A stretch of 64,000 bases of DNA. Origin: Steromphala cineraria. Its lineage: Eukaryota > Mollusca > Gastropoda > Trochida > Trochidae. The position numbers and the translations under genes were made by a program. Position 1 is the stretch's first letter; every line of letters begins with the position of its first letter. The stretch is taken from the NCBI GenBank assembly GCA_916613615.1, contig OU744723.1:31936171-32000170 (forward strand), written 5' to 3'. The notes under the pieces are model-generated. The model did no database searches. It saw only the letters and a program-made list of their open reading frames with translations, and had not been told where the DNA came from. Below are positions 12,900 through 24,746 of this stretch, in pieces.

Positions 12900-14325
12900 C
12901 TGCTTTAAGACGAACACAAAACAAGATTACAAAGCAAATGAAGTGTGATTTTTTTCAGCATTTAGTTATAGTGATAGTTTATATTAAGTGATAGTAAATT
13001 ATTGACTTTTATCAATTCAAACTGTGTCATAAAACACACACAGAATGAAATATCTATTCAGAAGGAAATCTAAAAATAAATTAGGCATTTTTTTCAGGAA
13101 TGCAGTACGATTTGTTTCCATTAGTAAACCTCCCTGTGTAATATATGCCTAGTCTACAAGTAAAAGAAGTAAAGAGTTTAAGCTAAGGCATTGATTATTC
13201 TAAATAAGTCAAAAACCATTGAACCATTTCTGGTATTTTGTCCGTAAGGGTCAAAGGCGACACCCACCATATATTCCGCAATGAAGTGTATTTTTTATGA
13301 CATAACACAATAAAGAGTTGTTTTAACGACATAACGAAATAATTGTTCCTTACATCAATAACAATTTCTGCGGTGAACTTTGTCTCGTGTTTTAACTGTT
13401 ATAGTTCAATGTAGAAGTGAATTTTGAAGTAAAGCAATCAATTCAAATGGATAGTGCTTTCAGTTTTCAGTTAAACAAACTTCTTCGAAACATAATTGAA
13501 CAATTGAGACACCATCATCCTGTACAACTATGACGTCGTTATATTCCTACTCACAATAGAAGCACCTGTAGAAATATCTACGAGGCTTTTAGCTTTAGAA
13601 TTTAAGCTTCTTTAAAACAATTGATAAATCTTCTTACTTTAGCATATTTTCATCAACATAATACTATAATAGTGGATGAAATGAAAACTGCACCTTTCTG
13701 CACGAAGTTAAAGCATTTATACACGATACGAATGTTAGGATGATTAATCTAAGATCTGAGATGCGTACGTAATTTCAACTTCAATTCCGAATGTATTTTG
13801 TCATTACAACCAGAGAATATTATTATACAAACAACACTTATGCTGTACAGTATTGTGTGATGTTCTTGCAGAAAAGAAATTCGATAAAATAAAACTTAAA
13901 TTATGGCTAGATCTAGTTTCCGTAATACATGACGTTACACCAAATCTATTGTGAATAGTTGATGCAGCATCCTGATGGCTAGGGGTGAAGGGTAAAACCA
14001 ACGGAACATTATATGTACCACATTGCTTGTTTGATTCGCTAATAGTCAGTTACTAGTATATAGGTAGTGACCATTTGATGACTCTCTTGAACATACCATC
14101 AGCAGTCTTATCACTGATACAAATGTATGCCAGATTAGAATTAACTATAGTACTCAAACGTTTCTAAGGAACAATTGAGAACGTGCGTGAGATATTGTTA
14201 AGCTCCGCTTGGGCAGAAATTGAATATAATTGTCTAAATAGATCCTACTTCAGTGTTCCTGAAACCGTTTTCAGTATTTTATAAAAGATCAATTAATCAT
14301 TACAAGTACAAGCAGTGACCTAAAA
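12900..14325. other. AT-rich DNA, nothing recognised
   Basis: No supported gene or repeat. Confidence 0.45.
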
Positions 14326-14339
14326 TGGACAATTATCTT

Positions 14340-14565
14340 TTAAATGTTTTATTACGTTTTACCGCTAATTGTGTTACAATTTACCGCAACTTTTAGTAAC
14401 ATTTTACTACGCCAACCTATAACAATCTACCACACCAATCTGTATTACATGTTACCGCATGTTTATTACAATTTACTGCAGTATTGTATTTAACCGCGTT
14501 TATATAACAATTTACCTCAGTTGTTTCATCTTACCACGTTTATTACATCTTACATCGCCTCATAC
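14340..14565. repeat. Degenerate 'ttaca-tttaccgc' repeat tract
   Basis: The motif 'ttacaatttaccgc' and close variants (ttacgttttaccgc, taacaatctaccac, ttacatgttaccgc, taacaatttacctc) recur about every 20-28 bases, roughly ten times. This is an old short-period tandem repeat. Confidence 0.65.
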
Positions 14566-14578
14566 ATATGGTCTCAGG

Positions 14579-16185
14579 CTTACCATTTCCTTAATGGAGA
14601 TAAACGTTTCCAGTAATAATACTTTGTCAATATAGTTTAGATAGCTAGCTTTAGCAAAACATGCTTGCCGAAATTTATGTGTGAACATAGTTTTATGATT
14701 TGAGTCAGGAAAAGTCATAGTGCAGCTTACCCGTTCAAACTGTGGTCATATTTAACTGAATTTCAAAAGAAACTTTGCAATTCTAAAACTGAAATTTTTT
14801 AATTTTTGATTGAGCAATATTAATTTTTGCAAAATTGGTAAAATTGCCATAATCACGTGACGTTTCCGCTGCTACTTAGTCACGTGACGAAAAAGTTTAA
14901 TAACTGTCCATAATGAATGTTTGTCACTTCAATAGTGAAAAAACAAACACCTTAAAATCAGTAAAGGGTATAGCAAATATATCGCGAATCCCCTCTGAAA
15001 ATTTACAAAATTGATCAAAAACAAACGTTTTTACAAGAATCGGTAGTGTTCCTTCATTTCAAATGGTAACTTGACCCGACTATACAGAGTAGAGAGGTTT
15101 TGAGGATTGCTGACAACCTTGAAACAAAAAAACAGTTGTTTTCGCTGCATGAGACCCGATGTCTTTGACATTAGACCACCGCCAATGTTGTCTCTTAGTG
15201 ATGTCAGAGATAGCAAACATCAAAGGTCGGCATGTTGTTATGTTCTCGTGCACTTTATGAACTTGAACAGATCTAATCAGAGCTGATCGACTGTTAAGTT
15301 GATAGCTTTTAGTCACTGAACATCGACTCATGACAATTTCAATCGAAGTTATAACGTCAGGATTGGCATGGGATAACAAGATTTAATTGCGATTGTTGAG
15401 CGCTAAAGGCTGGTAACCATTTAAACGACTCAAAGATGTGGCAATGTGACAAGTAAGACTTCTATTCACTCATTTCCATTAATGGAAAAACGAAATGTGA
15501 AGTTGAGCATGCTGACAGAAAACGTGTTTGACCTTTTTTGTTACTCATGGCAGTTTGGAAGTTCTGAAACACGAACTGCTCAAACCTGATACTAAAGTAC
15601 AACATTTAAGTACTTGCGAAAATTATTGCGAAAACATCATTTCAACGAAAGTCTAACCAACAAAAATTTTGACCCCTGCACACTTCAGATCAAATGAGTG
15701 CAAAACTGGGTTTCTAACCTTTAATTTGGTTGTTAAAACAAATGATTGATTAATAAGATGTACATTGTTTTAAATTTCTATCGTTTTTCATTCTTCAATC
15801 AGAATAATTACAAAATGGTGCAAAGTTGGAAGTCAGTGTAGATCAGCAGGTTATTTTGTTGTGGTCAATTGTAACAAATCTACAACACAACAAATCTGTC
15901 TGAACACAAAGTACATGTGCTCTAGTAGTAAAAAGTGTTAACATGCTATACTCAATGGTCTGAATTACAAAGCTGATAAAATTCTTCCATAATAGATTAA
16001 ACGCAGAATATGAGTATAAATACATTAATGGATATTAACTGTTTCTCTTTAAAAGATACAAAACAGATTGAGTCTTCAATATAACCATCACTTTAAAGTA
16101 TACATCCTTTAATGTTTTGGAGAGCACAGACTCTTAATATCTAGATTGTCCTTTCAAACAGGTTAACAATACAGATAACACACTC
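14579..16185. other. Non-coding DNA with two palindromic E-boxes
   Basis: ATCACGTGAC (14852-14861) and GTCACGTGAC (14879-14888) lie 27 bases apart, both followed by G. No adjacent gene was identified. The minus-strand open frames at 15031-15379 resemble no known family. Confidence 0.45.
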
Positions 16186-16189
16186 ATAC

Positions 16190-17335
16190 AGAGTCTCCTA
16201 TCTACATTCACGTGACCAGTCGCCAGCTCGGAAGACAAGGCGAGCCGTCCATATAGTGGGAGAATCCGGTTTTGCCATCAACTTGTCGTGAATTATATAA
16301 TATTTGTATATACTTCTACTGTATTTTCTCTATATCACCCTATGTGTTTCTTGAAAATAAACCCCTGTTCTGTTGTAATCTGATAATTGATAATAACCTT
16401 GAACTTTATTAGTCTGTGACTGTAATCACTGAATCAAGGTGTGTTATTTTGATTATAATTATTCTCGTAACTTGTTTCAAATTAGACTCCATAGTTATAT
16501 GATCGTATCATAGCAGGGACTGACCGGGTTCTTTTTCAGAATAAGCGAATGTAGCAGTGGTCAGTGTTTACTTTCTGTTTGGGGACGGTCATGAAAGCAC
16601 TATAATTCACTAATTGTATCTAATTAAACATTTTCGATTTGGACTAACCTTGACTCTCACGCAACCCACATTGTCGCTCATATCTAATAACCGAGTTTTA
16701 TTTATAACATAAGTTACCCGACTCGCTAAGTGTACGTTTCAATCTGCTGAGGGTCTATACGAGTGTCCACTGTACACGCTCTTTAAAGCTTACTCAAAAA
16801 ACTATGACTCAAGTTAGTTAGCGGCTAACTCATAGCCTAACATATATATTGAATACGACCAAATAGCTACGAGGCGGGTTGAAGTAGATATATGTTTATT
16901 CGTGTCAGATCATTGGTTGAGTGTTTGGTCACAGTGTAGGAAGGTGAGGGTCTGTACCTATGTCTTCTAAGTGCGCTTATATTCATTATCAATTAACCAG
17001 TCATATCAATATGCTGTACGGGTACAAAGTAAGAAAGCCGATAGTCGTGTGTGTTGCATCAAGTGATAGGTTGTGAAGGAGGTATTTTAGGGTCTAAACG
17101 TCAGCTTACTCTAACACTCTTTTGCTATCTCTACCACCAGGGAAGACATTGTTTACCTATATAATGCCACATAGACTTAAGCTCGATCGCAAAAAGATTA
17201 TTTTCCATGGTATAGTGAATGTTAAATTCAAATAAAAGATGGATTTTTATTTTGAAAGGCTCTTTAGGGTTATACTGATTACTTCTTGCTATCGAAAATT
17301 TGCAATTATAACATTGGCATAGAATAAAATGAATG
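16190..17335 (+). repeat. Block Q copy 1: duplicated TRIM upstream region
   Basis: Parallels 18310-19310. Shared anchors are 'cacgtgaccagtcgccagct', 'gggtctatacgagtgtc' and 'ataatgccaca'. It has an extra stretch of about 125 bases (about 16285-16413) inside the putative 5' UTR exon. The paralogue of the exon end is 'gaatcaag' followed by GTGTGTT (near 16435), so a splice donor is still possible. It may be an alternative promoter and first exon, or a dead duplicate. Confidence 0.75.
16207..16216. promoter_or_regulatory. E-box/CLEAR-like site (TTCACGTGAC)
   Basis: TTCACGTGAC, one base off the CLEAR consensus GTCACGTGAC, at the same relative position as the sites at 18345 and 59033. Confidence 0.35.
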
Positions 17336-17746
17336 AGTGGACACATTCAAACACCAAGCTGTAGTTTCTTTTTTTGAACAATTTCGTTTTATATACGTTT
17401 CCCTTTCATTTCTATTATTCGATTTATATTCTTATGGTTTGGTATATTTTTTAGCCGTAAAAATACCGACATACATGCAAAAACTGGAGAAAAAGTCTGG
17501 TTGATTTGATATAACAGATATTCGAAGTACATGTAAAAAAATACTTAACTTTACTTTTGGAAATCGAAAGGTAATGAGATCTAGTTATGATATATCACTT
17601 CAGTTTGTATCTCTTGAATGGACGTTTCAGAGACGTGCGATTGATTGATAATGATGGAAGAAATCTGCCGCAAGCGGTCAAAGGTTAACCTGATGTCTAA
17701 AATCTGCGTAACGAAGTGAAGAAAATAATGACGTTATGTTAATGAG
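17336..17746. other. Non-coding AT-rich DNA
   Basis: No supported feature between block Q copy 1 and the 107-bp tandem duplication. Confidence 0.4.
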
Positions 17747-17960
17747 ATTATGGCAGTATTCAAAGTCATTTTCATAACTATCTAAATCACATTTGAAATT
17801 TGATAATGTTGAAATTGTTTCATTATAAGCAAATTTTAAGTTCGATAAAATGTATTATGGCAGTATTCAAAGTCGTTTTCATAACTATCTAAATCACATT
17901 TGAAATTTGATAATGTTGAAATTGTTTCATCAAAAGCAAATTTTAAGTTCGATAAAATGT
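17747..17960. repeat. 107-bp tandem duplication
   Basis: Two adjacent, nearly identical copies begin with 'attatggcagtattcaaagt' at 17747 and 17854. Only a few substitutions separate them. Confidence 0.92.
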
Positions 17961-18287
17961 ATAGACAAAATAAAGCTCACAGGTAATCCTATAGTAATAG
18001 GATATTCTTAATGAATATTAACATTTCAAATGATAAATTTGATAATTGAAACAAAGTGCACTAATAGCTAGTAATAGGTGACAAATTATCTTCAGAATAT
18101 TCAAAAAAATACAAATTGTTGATGAAATATAACTAATACATACTCAATAGCGTTATTCAGTTTATTTTATCAAACTCGTTTAAGTAAGAATTAAAAATTA
18201 CAAATTACTCCAACATTTGAAAGTATTTTGAAATCAGTCAACATGATTTAAGTACACTGACTCGCCAGTAGATAAACAACATAGATA

Positions 18288-18320
18288 ACAGATAGCAGAT
18301 AGCAGATAGCAGATAGCATA
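18288..18320. repeat. Microsatellite (GATAGCA)n
   Basis: Four to five copies of the 7-mer GATAGCA, immediately upstream of the putative TRIM promoter in block Q copy 2. Confidence 0.85.
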
Positions 18321-18344
18321 CTCATACAGAATCTCATATTTACA

Positions 18345-18354
18345 GTCACGTGAC
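18345..18354. promoter_or_regulatory. Candidate CLEAR/E-box GTCACGTGAC
   Basis: A perfect 10-base palindrome identical to the consensus bound by MiT/TFE factors (TFEB, TFE3, MITF) at lysosome and autophagy genes. It is repeated at 59033-59042 and, in near-perfect form, at 16207. The position just upstream of the presumed 5' UTR exon is suggestive; function is inferred. Confidence 0.45.
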
Positions 18355-18451
18355 CAGTCGCCAGCTCGGCAGACGGCAAGGCGAGTCGTCCATACAGTGG
18401 GAGGATCTGGTTTTGCTGTCAACATGTCCTGACTGTAATCTTTGCGTGAAG
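18355..18451 (+). other. Putative 5' UTR exon of TRIM gene 1
   Basis: A relatively GC-rich stretch ends in TGAAG followed by GTGAGT (GT at 18452-18453), an excellent splice donor. The coding exon at 21237 is preceded by an acceptor-like 'tgcacacag' and a 7-base leader. A non-coding first exon joined over an intron of about 2.8 kb is therefore plausible. The transcription start is not determined and may lie anywhere near 18330-18370. Confidence 0.45.
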
Positions 18452-19330
18452 GTGAGTCATTTTGAGTCTTATTATTCTCGTAATATTTCTTTTCACATTA
18501 TTCGGTCATGGTTGATATGGCACCATGTGACAGACAGATAGGATTATTTCTCAGATCAAATGAATGTAATGGTGGTCACTTCCTACTTTCGGTTTGAGAT
18601 CTGTCATAAAGCGAGATATTAAACCAAGTGTGGACCTAATAAAATAGTACATTGCGAATTAACGGTTATCTCGACTCTCATTCAACCTACAATTTTACTC
18701 ATATCTAATACCCGTGTTTCGTTGATAACGTGAGTTACCCGACTCGCTCAGTGTACACAACAGCCTGTTGAGGGTCTATACGAGTGTCAACTGTACACGC
18801 TTTATACATAGACTGCGTTAATGCTAGTTATTCAGCGTAATGGACATTGAATACGTTCACAAGGCAACCCAGGAGGTATATCTCGATATGATATGTCCAT
18901 TCATGTACGATCAATGATTGAGTGTTACAGTGTAGGTCGGTAAAGGGTTTGTACCTCTGTCTTCTATGTGCGCTTATATTCATTGTCAATCAAGCAGTCA
19001 TGTTTATTTCTGTTGGGTCAGTGAGACAAAGCCCATAGTCTCGTGTGTAGTACAGAGTGATTTGTTGCTATGTAAGTATTGAGGGTCTAAATGTGAGTCC
19101 GCTGAAACACTCTTTTTGCAAAGTGCTTATTTTCATTTAATCTGTGTACAGCACCGAGGAAAATGTTTTACGGGTATAATGCCACAAACCTTGAAGCCGG
19201 GGATTTAGTCGCAATAGGTTAACTATACATGGTATTGTAAATGTTTGATTCAATTAAAGGTTGATTTCATTTTGAAAGAGTCTTCAGAAATATACTGATC
19301 ACTTCTCTGCAAACCAATATAAATGTAGAT

Positions 19331-20117
19331 AAATAACATGATATATATTCATATGTTTCTGTTAATTTCAATGTTTTTGGAATACTTAACTTTATTGATA
19401 GCCTTAATGATATGTGGTTTAAACAAACTATTTCTATTTGATAGAAAATAATGAAACTTACTTGAAATGATTCTAAAACGAACGGGCGAAATCAATTTTT
19501 GTATGAAGTTTTCTGTTTTAGAATTTCATACGAAGTTAAAACTTTTTTTTGTGTTTTAGATTTTCATATATCTTTAATTTCATAGTGAAGTATTATTCAT
19601 AAAGTGTAGTATGATTAAGATACTATTTATTGAATCATGTTCAGTATTCACAGAAAATGTGTACAATCCTGTTTACAGATAGTACTCATAGAAACAATAT
19701 TTTTTTTATTTCATTGTGTTAATATAATTATTCATTTAACTTATCTAATTCATTAACTATCAATCACAATTTATTTAAAGATAATTACTAAAGTTTCTAA
19801 TGCTTAAGATACCTAGATTACAATCAACTGACTTTTCTGAAATGAATAAATATATTGATGTAGAGGATATTGTTTGTTAATGGACTAAGACCATGTTCTT
19901 CCCTTTGAGTGAGGTGTTAATATAATAATTAAATAGTTCTGTACTGAACGCATTTGTAAACACTTGCGTATTCGAGCACAAACTTGTAGTGAATGGAAAT
20001 CAAAAGTCTAAATCAGTGTTTGATGTTTCTCTGTTGTTTAAGTTGAAGTGAATGTTATCAAGTAAGAAGAAGTAAGCTCAAAGGTAGTTGGCAAAGCTAA
20101 GTATCGTATTACTGTAA
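19331..20117. other. Presumed TRIM intron, AT-rich
   Basis: Conserved with 61250-62860 in pieces. No coding potential seen. Confidence 0.5.
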
Positions 20118-20451
20118 AGGGGTAGTAGCAAATGTCTTAGGAGAAAATAAGCTGATGCAAGGAAAATGAAATTAAATGGTTCCAATTGAAAGACAACGCA
20201 TTGAAATTAAATGAAGCAGAAACAACACAAATATATATTGTTAAGTTCAGCAACGCGATTTATTCTTTTTACACAAATGAATTAAAGGTGTTCACAAAAA
20301 TGGTCGCCAATGTACTTAATGTGTATCTTTATAATTTGTTCTCAGGCTATGGATGATTTGTTTGTTTAATCATATTTTTGACACTATCGAATAGTACATT
20401 TAGCATTAACGTACAATTATCAATGATTTTAAAAAAAGTGTTACTGCCCCA
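20118..20451. mobile_element. TTAA-type MITE, decayed copy
   Basis: Begins 'aggggtagtagca' and ends 'gttactgcccc', matching the termini of the better copy at 55401-55757. Internal anchors such as 'tgaattaaaggtgttcacaaaaatgg' are shared in shortened form. The target duplication has decayed (gtaa/aaaa). Confidence 0.75.
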
Positions 20452-20626
20452 AAACCGCATCGCGTATAAACATGTTTCATGTCTGCGTTCAAAATAACAT
20501 TACATGATAGACTATATATATTTATCAATGATTTTTAAAAAAGTGTTACTGCCCTAAAAACCGCATCGCCTACAAACATTTTTCATGTCTGCGTTAAAAA
20601 TAACATTACATGAAAGACTATACATA
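20418..20626. repeat. 105-bp tandem duplication over a MITE end
   Basis: The last 35 bases of the MITE and about 70 bases of flank ('accgcatcgc', 'catgtctgcgtt', 'taacattacatga') are repeated, starting at 20418 and 20523. Confidence 0.85.
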
Positions 20627-21229
20627 TTCTAACATATACTGCAGTGTCATTACATTATTAAGACAATGAAATAACGAAGTTATTGTTACGTTAATGAAAT
20701 AATAAAATAATAAAATACCCAATAATGAAATCGGGATTGTCAGATCTCATTTCCTTTATGAAATACAATTTACCAAATAGGGGTACATCTAAATCAGCAT
20801 TACTAAACTGTAACCAAGACAAGGGGTTAATACTAAATTCATCTGAAGCACAGGATTAACATTTTATGTATCATGAAGACATATTTTTCTATAAATTATA
20901 GCATGTCTTCCTTAAAGTTCATGCCAAAAAAGGCTAATTTGGCCAATGTTAATCAATTGTGAATTGTCAATTAGGCAATGTTATGAAGCCCACATCGCTG
21001 GACTAACAATATAACCTTATGAGAGACTTAAATACGTCCGGATTGTCCTATGACGTCTTTCGAGTTGCAATCAATATTATGCCTTCTGTAGTTATTCCTC
21101 CCAAATGTATCCAGAAAAAAAATTAATCAACAGAGAAACAGAACTAAATCATGCAATATAATCTCTTATGAGCTCCAAAATGTATTTATCTCGCCGGTAT
21201 TCTGACAGTTAACAATTCTATGCACACAG
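20627..21229. other. TRIM intron 1, 3' part
   Basis: AT-rich. The first 200 bases match the end of the window (63880-64000). It ends in the acceptor-like 'ttctatgcacacag' before the coding exon. Confidence 0.5.
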
Positions 21230-21236
21230 ATCCAAG

Positions 21237-23439
21237 ATGGCGACAGCAGGCAAGCTACAAGACGACTACCTGACTTGCAGTGTGTGTATGGAGGTGTTTG
21301 TGCAGCCTGTTACACTAGTCTGTCAGCATACATTCTGCAAGAACTGCCTTGGCAAATATCTACAGACAAAAGAAGAAGCAGTGAGAAACAAGACCATCCC
21401 CTGTCCTACGTGTAGACAGGAGACCCCAGTGCCTCACCCTGACAGACCTGTGGAAGATTGGGCGGGGCAGCTGAAACCAGGACTGCTTCTAACTGGACTC
21501 ATGGACTCGGTTGTACAAGGTAACTTTCCAACAAAAAATAGAGATTTTTAAACACTCGAACATTCATATCAATTATTATATGATTCAAATTTAATTACAC
21601 GATACTCAAAAAACATCTTAATTGCTCTATCAAAGTTATCCGTTTCATGAAATATGAAAATGCAATGTAAATCCTATTTGTACCTGTCTCAAATGTTAAA
21701 TGGCATTTATTAAAACTGAGTTAAAATTGACCATTTTATAAGCTGTTATAGTGATTCAATGTAAGAAGGTATAATCGTGCCATGTTATACATGATTTATG
21801 ATGGTACTTTCCAGGACCTGACCAATGCTCAGTGTGCAAGGAAGAAGGGAAGACAACTCCAGCCACCCACTGGTGCTCTGAATGTGAAGCTCTATTTTGT
21901 GATGGATGTCTGAAGCAACACAGTAGGATGCCAAACTCAAAGAAACACCAAGTTGTACCAGTTTCAGACAAAAAAACTCTACAAAAGAAATTCATCTGCA
22001 AGGAACATGACAAGAAGATGAAGCTTTATTGTAATGACTGTGACAAACCCTTGTGTACTGTCTGCTGCAGTATTGCTCATGGAAAATGTAAAGAGGTCGT
22101 CACAATCAAGGCTAAGCTGACAGAGGTTAAATCAAAAGTTCATCGTCATCAGCAGAATTTGGCAGATAAAATTGAGTATACAAAGGGCGAGGTTCGCAAA
22201 CTGAACCTACAAGAGAAAAACCTTTTGGCTGATAGGTCCATGCTGGAATCAAAAATAAGGAAAACCATACAAGAAGCTATCGATGCACTGAAACAGAAGG
22301 AAAATCAACTGATTAGACAGGTAAAGGATCAAACAGAACAAGACACACAGATGTTGAAGTCGATGATGAAGACAACACAAATGGATCTACAGCTGTACCA
22401 GCAGCAGTCCCAGTCCATCCAGCAGGCCCTGGAGTTGGAGGATGAGGCGCAGCTGTTTGAGATGTATCTGTCGTCTGGATCAGGAGCTGGAGCTGACGTC
22501 ACAGGGACACATAAGAAGGATAAAGCAGATGTAGCTAGCCTGAACCTTGTACACAATCTTGAAACTCTTAAGAAAGAAATAGGAAAGATGGATGTGAAGA
22601 TTCAACATACTGACAGAATAGACTTGACTGCTACACCTGTACTGGATGAAGTTATTGAAGGAACAGAAAATGAGGGACACGGTTGCTGGGTATCAGATAG
22701 TTTGGTTATGATCACTGCTGATACTAAGGTCACTCTATTGGCTGATCATTGCAAATCCCTTTTGAAGTCATTTTACACTAAAGCAGAACAGCAATGTTCA
22801 AGTGTACTCAAGGTGTCTGGTGGTCACTGGTGTATGACTGTTATCAGTGAAGGTGAGGTAGCTGTGTCTCTCCCTGACTCACTGTGTATCATCATAGTTG
22901 CTGTGACTCCTGACCTGACACTCCTGTCTACAATACAGACAAGTAAGATGTACAGGGGTCTGTCTACTCTTGATCAATCAACACTGGTGGCTGGTTCCCA
23001 GATTCCACCTTCTGTGGATCTGATTGATATGCAGGGAAACATCTTGAAGACCTTCACAACACTTCCTACACTAAGAAAGAGCTTCATGTATCCTAACTAC
23101 ATACATGTCACCAAACAAGGAACTATCCTGGTGTCAGATTTTGGTCTGAAGTCTGTCATCTGTCTGACACAGTCTGGAGACATTGTATTCACATACACAC
23201 CTACTGGAGACAGAGCTCTGAGCGATTCAGGTGGAATCACAACCACCAGTACAGGAGACATTCTAGTAACTAACTGTTTCCCACACAAAGTTATACATCT
23301 CAGTAAATCAGGGGAGTTTATAAGAGACATTCTTACAGAAGACAATGGTGTACAGTATCCAACTGGTCTGTGTGTTGATGGAGACAAACTATGTGTTGCA
23401 ATGTGTAACACGGGATTATACAAATACAGATTTGGTTAG
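21237..23439 (+). CDS. TRIM family E3 ubiquitin ligase (RING, B-boxes, NHL-like)
   Basis: Two coding exons, 21237-21519 and 21815-23439, are joined across a 295-base GT..AG intron (caag|gtaact; ttccag|gacctg) and give 635 aa. The ATG has an A at -3 and a G at +4. Residues 14-59 form a C3HC4 RING (C14, C17, C29, H31, C34, C37, C56, C59), the E2-binding module of a ubiquitin ligase. Zinc ligands of B-box 1 start at C99/C102 and of B-box 2 at C156/H159. A coiled coil covers about 193-320 (QLYQQQSQSIQQALELEDEA). From about 382 to the end there is a six-bladed-type NHL-like propeller (motifs LVSDFGLKSVICL, HKVIHLSKSGEFIRDIL, NGVQYPTGLCVDGDKLCV). This is the TRIM2/3/56/71-like architecture, expanded in molluscs. 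Intact, presumably cytosolic; substrate unknown. A non-coding exon probably lies at about 18.35 kb. Identification as a TRIM is firm; orthology to a named vertebrate member is not claimed. Confidence 0.95.
21520..21814 (+). other. Intron of TRIM gene 1 (295 bases)
   Basis: A phase-1 intron with GT and AG ends separates the RING exon from the B-box/coiled-coil/propeller exon. The paralogue at 42537-42926 has the intron at the equivalent codon (residue 95 against 96), also phase 1. Confidence 0.93.
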
Positions 23440-24746
23440 TTTTTAAGGGAGCTAGATGGTGATTTGTTCAGTATTTGAGAGAGATTAATTTTAAAAATGA
23501 AATTTACACATTTGAAAACATTTGTAGAAACACAATACATAATTTTCGGATTCAGTTAAAAATGTAAATATCAAGACTTATTTGACTGTTGATAAATCAT
23601 TGAAATAAGTTCTCTACATTGATGTCAAACATGTTATTTAATCTTAATTGATGATTTGATAGCAACATGACCTTGCAATAGTTGTTATATTGGAAAACAG
23701 TCAGTGTATCTTAAATCATTTATCAATTACATGTATAGTTTGCGTTTACAGTATTCCACTATATCTACTTATTTTTTCATCATTATTTTGTGCTTTAATT
23801 ATTCTGATTTATGATTGTTTTAATATTGGTTTTTCAGTAAAATAGAAAACAAAAATACTAAAGGATTATTGGAGAACTCACTTGCTTTATATTAAATTCA
23901 AACTAAAATAATTCCCTTTCGTGCAACTGATTTCAAAATGTATGTTTATCCCTCAATCATAAAGGAGTGATTTTGTTTGGGAAACATGCCAATCGGATTG
24001 CACGTGCAAATCGAGGAAATGCACACGTTATCAGTGAAACACATCCAGAGTGTCAATCATTCTCAGTAACGGATGAGAATTTCTTGGCAATGAATTGTCT
24101 GCTATTTTTGTACCTTGAACACTTGTGAATGAAGAGGTTTCTATTAAAACTATATGTTTAGATGGTCGCCACTCTTTGTTTTTAATTTTGGTGATATGTC
24201 AGAAGACATGAACTTTGTATTTGCGGTAATCATCATTAAGAATTGCTTATATGAAAGAGAAAAGAAAAACACAAGTATTTGTTATGTGCCGTTAAAAGAG
24301 CAAAAAACATCGATTCTTTATAACGAATAATAGTTTGAAACATCACAATCTCATAAAATTTTGTAAATAAACATTATCATATGTATACATGTATGTTGGA
24401 GTAAGTCAATATAAGTTAATTACGATATGCAGAATAAATCGCAATAAACCATAATAATCGTATCATTGGTCGGTCAAGAAAACCACATGAATTTGGAATT
24501 TTGTATTACTTTACCATTTTTTTTACAAGTTACTGAATATTTTCATTTAACACGACAGAGCACCACTGGCTAGAGCTCAAAAAGCGTGCAGCACGTGCAA
24601 GTCGTGCACTAAGATAGCGGCCTGACAGGTGAATCGGTGCAATCGTGTCGAATCCTCTGCCCGGCTTTTACCCAATAACCTTATGGCGGCCACATCCTAT
24701 TTCAGGCCGGAAAAGTGCTATTTAATCTGAAGGGTTATGTATCAGC
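23440..24746 (+). repeat. TRIM 3' flank, copy F1
   Basis: This stretch probably contains the 3' UTR (AATAAA at 24366-24371 is one candidate signal) and downstream DNA shared by all TRIM copies. Parts recur at 30747-30830, 31350-31845 and 32690-32910 (F3), and at 48380-48860 (F2). The best conserved pieces are 23985-24135 (ggattgcacgtgcaaa..) and 24578-24655 (aaaaagcgtgcagcacgtgc..). Confidence 0.8.
24578..24655. other. Conserved GC-rich block in TRIM flank (1 of 3)
   Basis: The block 'aaaaagcgtgcagcacgtgc' through 'tgaatcggtgcaatcgtgtc' is retained at 32817-32890 and 48772-48838, in surroundings that have otherwise drifted. It has nested short palindromes around GCACGTGC. Function unknown. 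Confidence 0.5.

Larger units (their letters stand above)
18310..20830 (+). repeat. Block Q copy 2: TRIM upstream region and first intron
   Basis: Matches 16190-17335 in its first kilobase. Along its full length it matches 59010-64000, where the homology is interrupted by insertions. Late anchors are 19850-20080 with 62590-62860, and 20690-20830 with 63900-64000. It directly precedes the intact TRIM coding exon, so it is read as promoter, 5' UTR exon and long first intron. Two small repeats lie within it. Confidence 0.85.

Noticed and set aside
18350..18541. Small protein in block Q
   Set aside because: It overlaps the presumed 5' UTR exon and its splice donor, and is not kept in the other Q copies.
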